From NCBI RefSeq assembly GCF_029866485.1, contig NZ_CP092332.1, positions 1,364,001 to 1,428,000 of the forward strand: DNA of 64,000 bases. Reading direction: 5' to 3'. A program made the translations under genes and the position numbers. The notes below the pieces were generated by a model. The model was given only the letters and a program-made list of their open reading frames with translations, was not told where the DNA came from and searched no databases. Below are positions 62,208 through 64,000 of the stretch, in pieces. Origin of the DNA: Flavobacterium keumense. GTDB taxonomy: Bacteria > Bacteroidota > Bacteroidia > Flavobacteriales > Flavobacteriaceae. Position 1 is the first letter of the stretch, and every line of letters starts with the position of its first letter.

Positions 62208-62780
62208 TTAATCTATTTTTATATCGTATTTCTCCAAAAGCCCTACAATTCCTTGAGTCGAAAATTTCGCTTTTTTCATTGGGTTGAATTCGGGATCAAT
62301 TTTGTAATTATAGGCAGTTCTGAAATCAGCTCCTGCCAATTGTGTATCATTAAAAATAGCGTTGTCTAGGTTGCAATTGTCAAAAACAGCATTGTTTAAT
62401 TGTGTGCCAATAAATCCTGTTTCTTTCATAGAACAAGAAATGAAATTGGTTTTAGGCATTTTCTTATTGGCAAACGAGGCATAGTCTAAAACACATTCTT
62501 GGAAATGAACTTCGAATAAAAAATCAGTGCATTTGTTAAAATGAATGCCTAGTAATTTGCAATTTTTAAAACGAACCCCCTTAAGACTAGTATTTACAAA
62601 ACTGATCATAGATAAGTTGCAATCAATAAATTCACAATCCATAAAAGTATTGTTGCTAAAATCAGAATTAGAAAAATCACAGTTTTTGAAAACACAATCT
62701 TCAAACTCACGGTGATTAATCCGGTCGTCAATGGCAACTACTTTTTCAAAAGTTTTTTGGATGTTGATGAGGTTTTCCAT
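62208..62780 (-). CDS. pentapeptide-repeat protein
   Basis: A 190-residue protein with about 25 pentapeptide repeats of the A(D/N)LXX type, for example DCVFKNCDFSNSDFSNNTFMDCEF and LDNAIFNDTQLAGADF. The predicted shape is a right-handed quadrilateral beta-helix; the C-terminal ~30 residues (YKIDPEFNPMKKAKFSTQGIVGLLEKYDIKID) are outside the repeats. The size and C-terminus resemble Qnr/MfpA-type DNA mimics, but a target cannot be deduced from sequence. It begins one base inside the stop codon of the preceding small gene. Confidence 0.87.
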   Translation of the reverse strand: MENLINIQKTFEKVVAIDDRINHREFEDCVFKNCDFSNSDFSNNTFMDCEFIDCNLSMISFVNTSLKGVRFKNCKLLGIHFNKCTDFLFEVHFQECVLDYASFANKKMPKTNFISCSMKETGFIGTQLNNAVFDNCNLDNAIFNDTQLAGADFRTAYNYKIDPEFNPMKKAKFSTQGIVGLLEKYDIKID

Positions 62781-63001
62781 TAGTCGTTAAATAAACTTTT
62801 CATCACCGTTTTTAATCCAACAAAGAGACAATATACCCCAAAGATACATAAGCCAATTCCAATAGTTAAAACTAAATAATGCCAATTATTTTGTTGATTC
62901 ATAAATGCATTATGAATGACAGCAGGCCCTATAAAAAGTAAAGGCAAAGCACCTGATAGGTATTTTAGGGCTTTCGCCAAAAGGTCTTTGTTGGTAGCCA
63001 T
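62780..63001 (-). CDS. small membrane protein (DUF6095-like)
   Basis: A 73-residue protein with two hydrophobic helices (about residues 14-32 and 42-64). MATNKDLLAKALKYLSGALPLLFIGPAVIHNAFMNQQNNWH resembles the family I recall as DUF6095. It overlaps the pentapeptide gene by one base and follows murQ by three bases, so it is part of the same operon. Function unknown. Confidence 0.75.
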   Translation of the reverse strand: MATNKDLLAKALKYLSGALPLLFIGPAVIHNAFMNQQNNWHYLVLTIGIGLCIFGVYCLFVGLKTVMKSLFND

Positions 63002-63004
63002 AAT

Positions 63005-63826
63005 TTAGTGTTTTTGCGAATTATAAAAATCAACTGCTTTTCGAACGCTACCCATCTGGCTTAATAATTGGCTTCCTTCTTCATACGAAACAGAAATTTC
63101 GCTCATAATCATTTTAACACCACGATCCACTAATTTAGCATTACTCAATTGCATGTCGACCATTTTATTTCCTTTGACTTTACCTAGCTGAATCATAGTA
63201 GCTGTAGAAATCATATTCAGCACTAATTTTTGTGCCGTTCCAGCTTTCATTCGCGAACTTCCGGTTACAAATTCTGGTCCAACAATAACTTCAATTGGGA
63301 ATTGAGCCGTTTGCGACAGCGGACTTCCAGCATTGCAAGAAATACTTCCTGTGATGATGTTGTTTTCATTGCAGGCTTGTAAACCGCCAATGACATAAGG
63401 AGTCGTTCCTGATGCTGCAATTCCGACTACTACATCATTCGAGTTGATGTCAAATTCTTGTAAATCAACCCAAGCTTGTGTAGCATTGTCTTCGGCATTT
63501 TCTACTGCACGACGAATGGCTTTATCGCCACCGGCTATGATTCCGTTAACTAAATCAAAAGGAACGCCAAACGTTGGCGGACATTCAGAGGCATCTACAA
63601 TTCCCAAACGCCCCGAAGTACCGGCTCCAATATAAAACAATCGGCCTCCTAATTTCATTTTAGCCACAATTTGAGCTACTAATGTTTCAATAGCAGGCAA
63701 TGCTTTGGCTACAGCCAATGGTACCGTTTGGTCTTCTTGATTGATGTTGAACAGTAATTCTTGTACCGACATTTTTTCTAAATGTTCGTATTTTGAAGCT
63801 TGTTCTGTAGTTTTAGTAAAAGTCAT
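63005..63826 (-). CDS. murQ: N-acetylmuramic acid 6-phosphate etherase
   Basis: A 273-residue enzyme that cleaves the lactyl ether of MurNAc-6-phosphate to GlcNAc-6-phosphate and lactate during peptidoglycan recycling. Family signatures are FYIGAGTSGRLGIVDASECPPTFG (SIS domain and catalytic Glu), GGDKAIRRAVENAED, GIAASGTTPYVIGGL and GPEFVTGSSRMKAGTAQKLVLNMIST. The length is slightly shorter than the E. coli enzyme (about 298), as usual in Bacteroidota. It lies between the ZIP-type transporter and the DUF6095 gene. Confidence 0.96.
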   Translation of the reverse strand: MTFTKTTEQASKYEHLEKMSVQELLFNINQEDQTVPLAVAKALPAIETLVAQIVAKMKLGGRLFYIGAGTSGRLGIVDASECPPTFGVPFDLVNGIIAGGDKAIRRAVENAEDNATQAWVDLQEFDINSNDVVVGIAASGTTPYVIGGLQACNENNIITGSISCNAGSPLSQTAQFPIEVIVGPEFVTGSSRMKAGTAQKLVLNMISTATMIQLGKVKGNKMVDMQLSNAKLVDRGVKMIMSEISVSYEEGSQLLSQMGSVRKAVDFYNSQKH

Positions 63827-63871
63827 TTGTTATATTTTTATGTGGGGCTATTTACTTTAAAATTAAAAATA

Positions 63872-64000
63872 TTATATAAAATAGGCCAATGCAAATCCCA
63901 ATACAATCATGGATATTTTAGCGATATTGAATTTATGTCCTTCGCTACTTTCAAAAATAATAGTAGATGAAATGTGAAATAAAATCCCAATAACGATGGC
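63872..64000 (-). CDS. ZIP family metal transporter, C-terminal fragment
   Basis: The last 42 codons of a gene that continues beyond the window. The fragment, read on the minus strand, runs AIVIGILFHISSTIIFESSE and then GHKFNIAKISMIVLGFALAYFI before the stop. The GIxxHISSxIxFE pattern and the final hydrophobic helix match the C-terminus of ZIP-type divalent-metal transporters in Flavobacteriia, which are commonly followed by murQ. The gap to murQ is 45 bases. Confidence 0.6.
   Translation of the reverse strand, partial: AIVIGILFHISSTIIFESSEGHKFNIAKISMIVLGFALAYFI

Overview
The window is AT-rich chromosomal DNA from a member of the Bacteroidota, almost certainly a Flavobacterium or close relative. 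The signs are: promoters of the Bacteroidota type (a TANNTTTG -7 element, sometimes with TTTG about 20 bases upstream), very few Shine-Dalgarno sites, a subtilase with a type IX secretion sorting domain, a TonB-dependent receptor with Bacteroidota-style plug motifs, and many small protein families restricted to Flavobacteriia (families I recall as DUF3810, DUF4834, DUF6787, DUF6095, TIGR02757). Nearly everything is core genome. I see no insertion sequence, prophage, CRISPR array, rRNA or tRNA.

Layout. 1-8.6 kb, rightward: the end of guaA, a periplasmic-binding-fold protein, a DUF3820 protein, pyrG, yidC, a YwqK-type repeat protein and mnmA. 8.7-13.7 kb: a secreted T9SS subtilase, a nitronate monooxygenase/FabK-like flavoprotein, a CoA-type Nudix hydrolase and a divergent PlsC acyltransferase. 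13.7-16.1 kb, leftward: an ECF sigma factor with a translationally coupled membrane protein, and a DUF3810 putative metallopeptidase. 16.2-21.9 kb: pepD, two exported proteins, a DEAD-box helicase with an RNA-binding tail, and rdgB. 21.97-22.08 kb holds a structured non-coding element resembling Flavo-1 RNA. 22.2-25.6 kb: an alpha-oxoamine synthase (serine palmitoyltransferase/cysteate acyltransferase type), a convergent GNAT-like protein and an outer-membrane protein. 25.7-31.6 kb: a cell-surface glycan block (YfhO, GT4 glycosyltransferase, flippase). 31.6-38.2 kb: DNA repair and stress genes (uvrA, a second ECF sigma factor with a 47-residue protein behind it, nth, bcp) and a conserved 486-residue protein of unknown function.

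38.4-45.1 kb: an MBL-fold hydrolase with a possible structured leader, then a leftward operon of a BatA/VWA membrane protein, a dihydroorotase homologue that has lost metal ligands, a DUF4870 protein and an esterase, then a secreted lactonase. 45.2-54.8 kb, mostly leftward: a second DEAD-box helicase, TIGR02757, a LolD-like ABC ATPase, serA and serC (serine biosynthesis), a LuxC-like acyl-CoA reductase divergent from a two-cluster ferredoxin, and a TonB-dependent receptor. 55.0-60.9 kb, rightward: ychF, parE and parC. 61.0-64.0 kb, leftward: a ZIP transporter fragment, murQ, a DUF6095 protein, a pentapeptide-repeat protein, a lipoprotein and TerC.

Most convergent gene pairs are separated by clear hairpin terminators. 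Several start codons were moved from the longest-frame start to an internal ATG because a promoter -7 box or a signal peptide decides the matter; two genes (yfhO-like and the MBL hydrolase) appear to start at TTG. No gap between genes exceeds 300 bases. The most interesting signals are the Flavo-1-like RNA, the degenerate dihydroorotase, an endonuclease III lacking its iron-sulfur cysteines, the possible structured leader of the MBL gene, and the small protein behind the second sigma factor. I do not see a clear multi-gene undescribed system.
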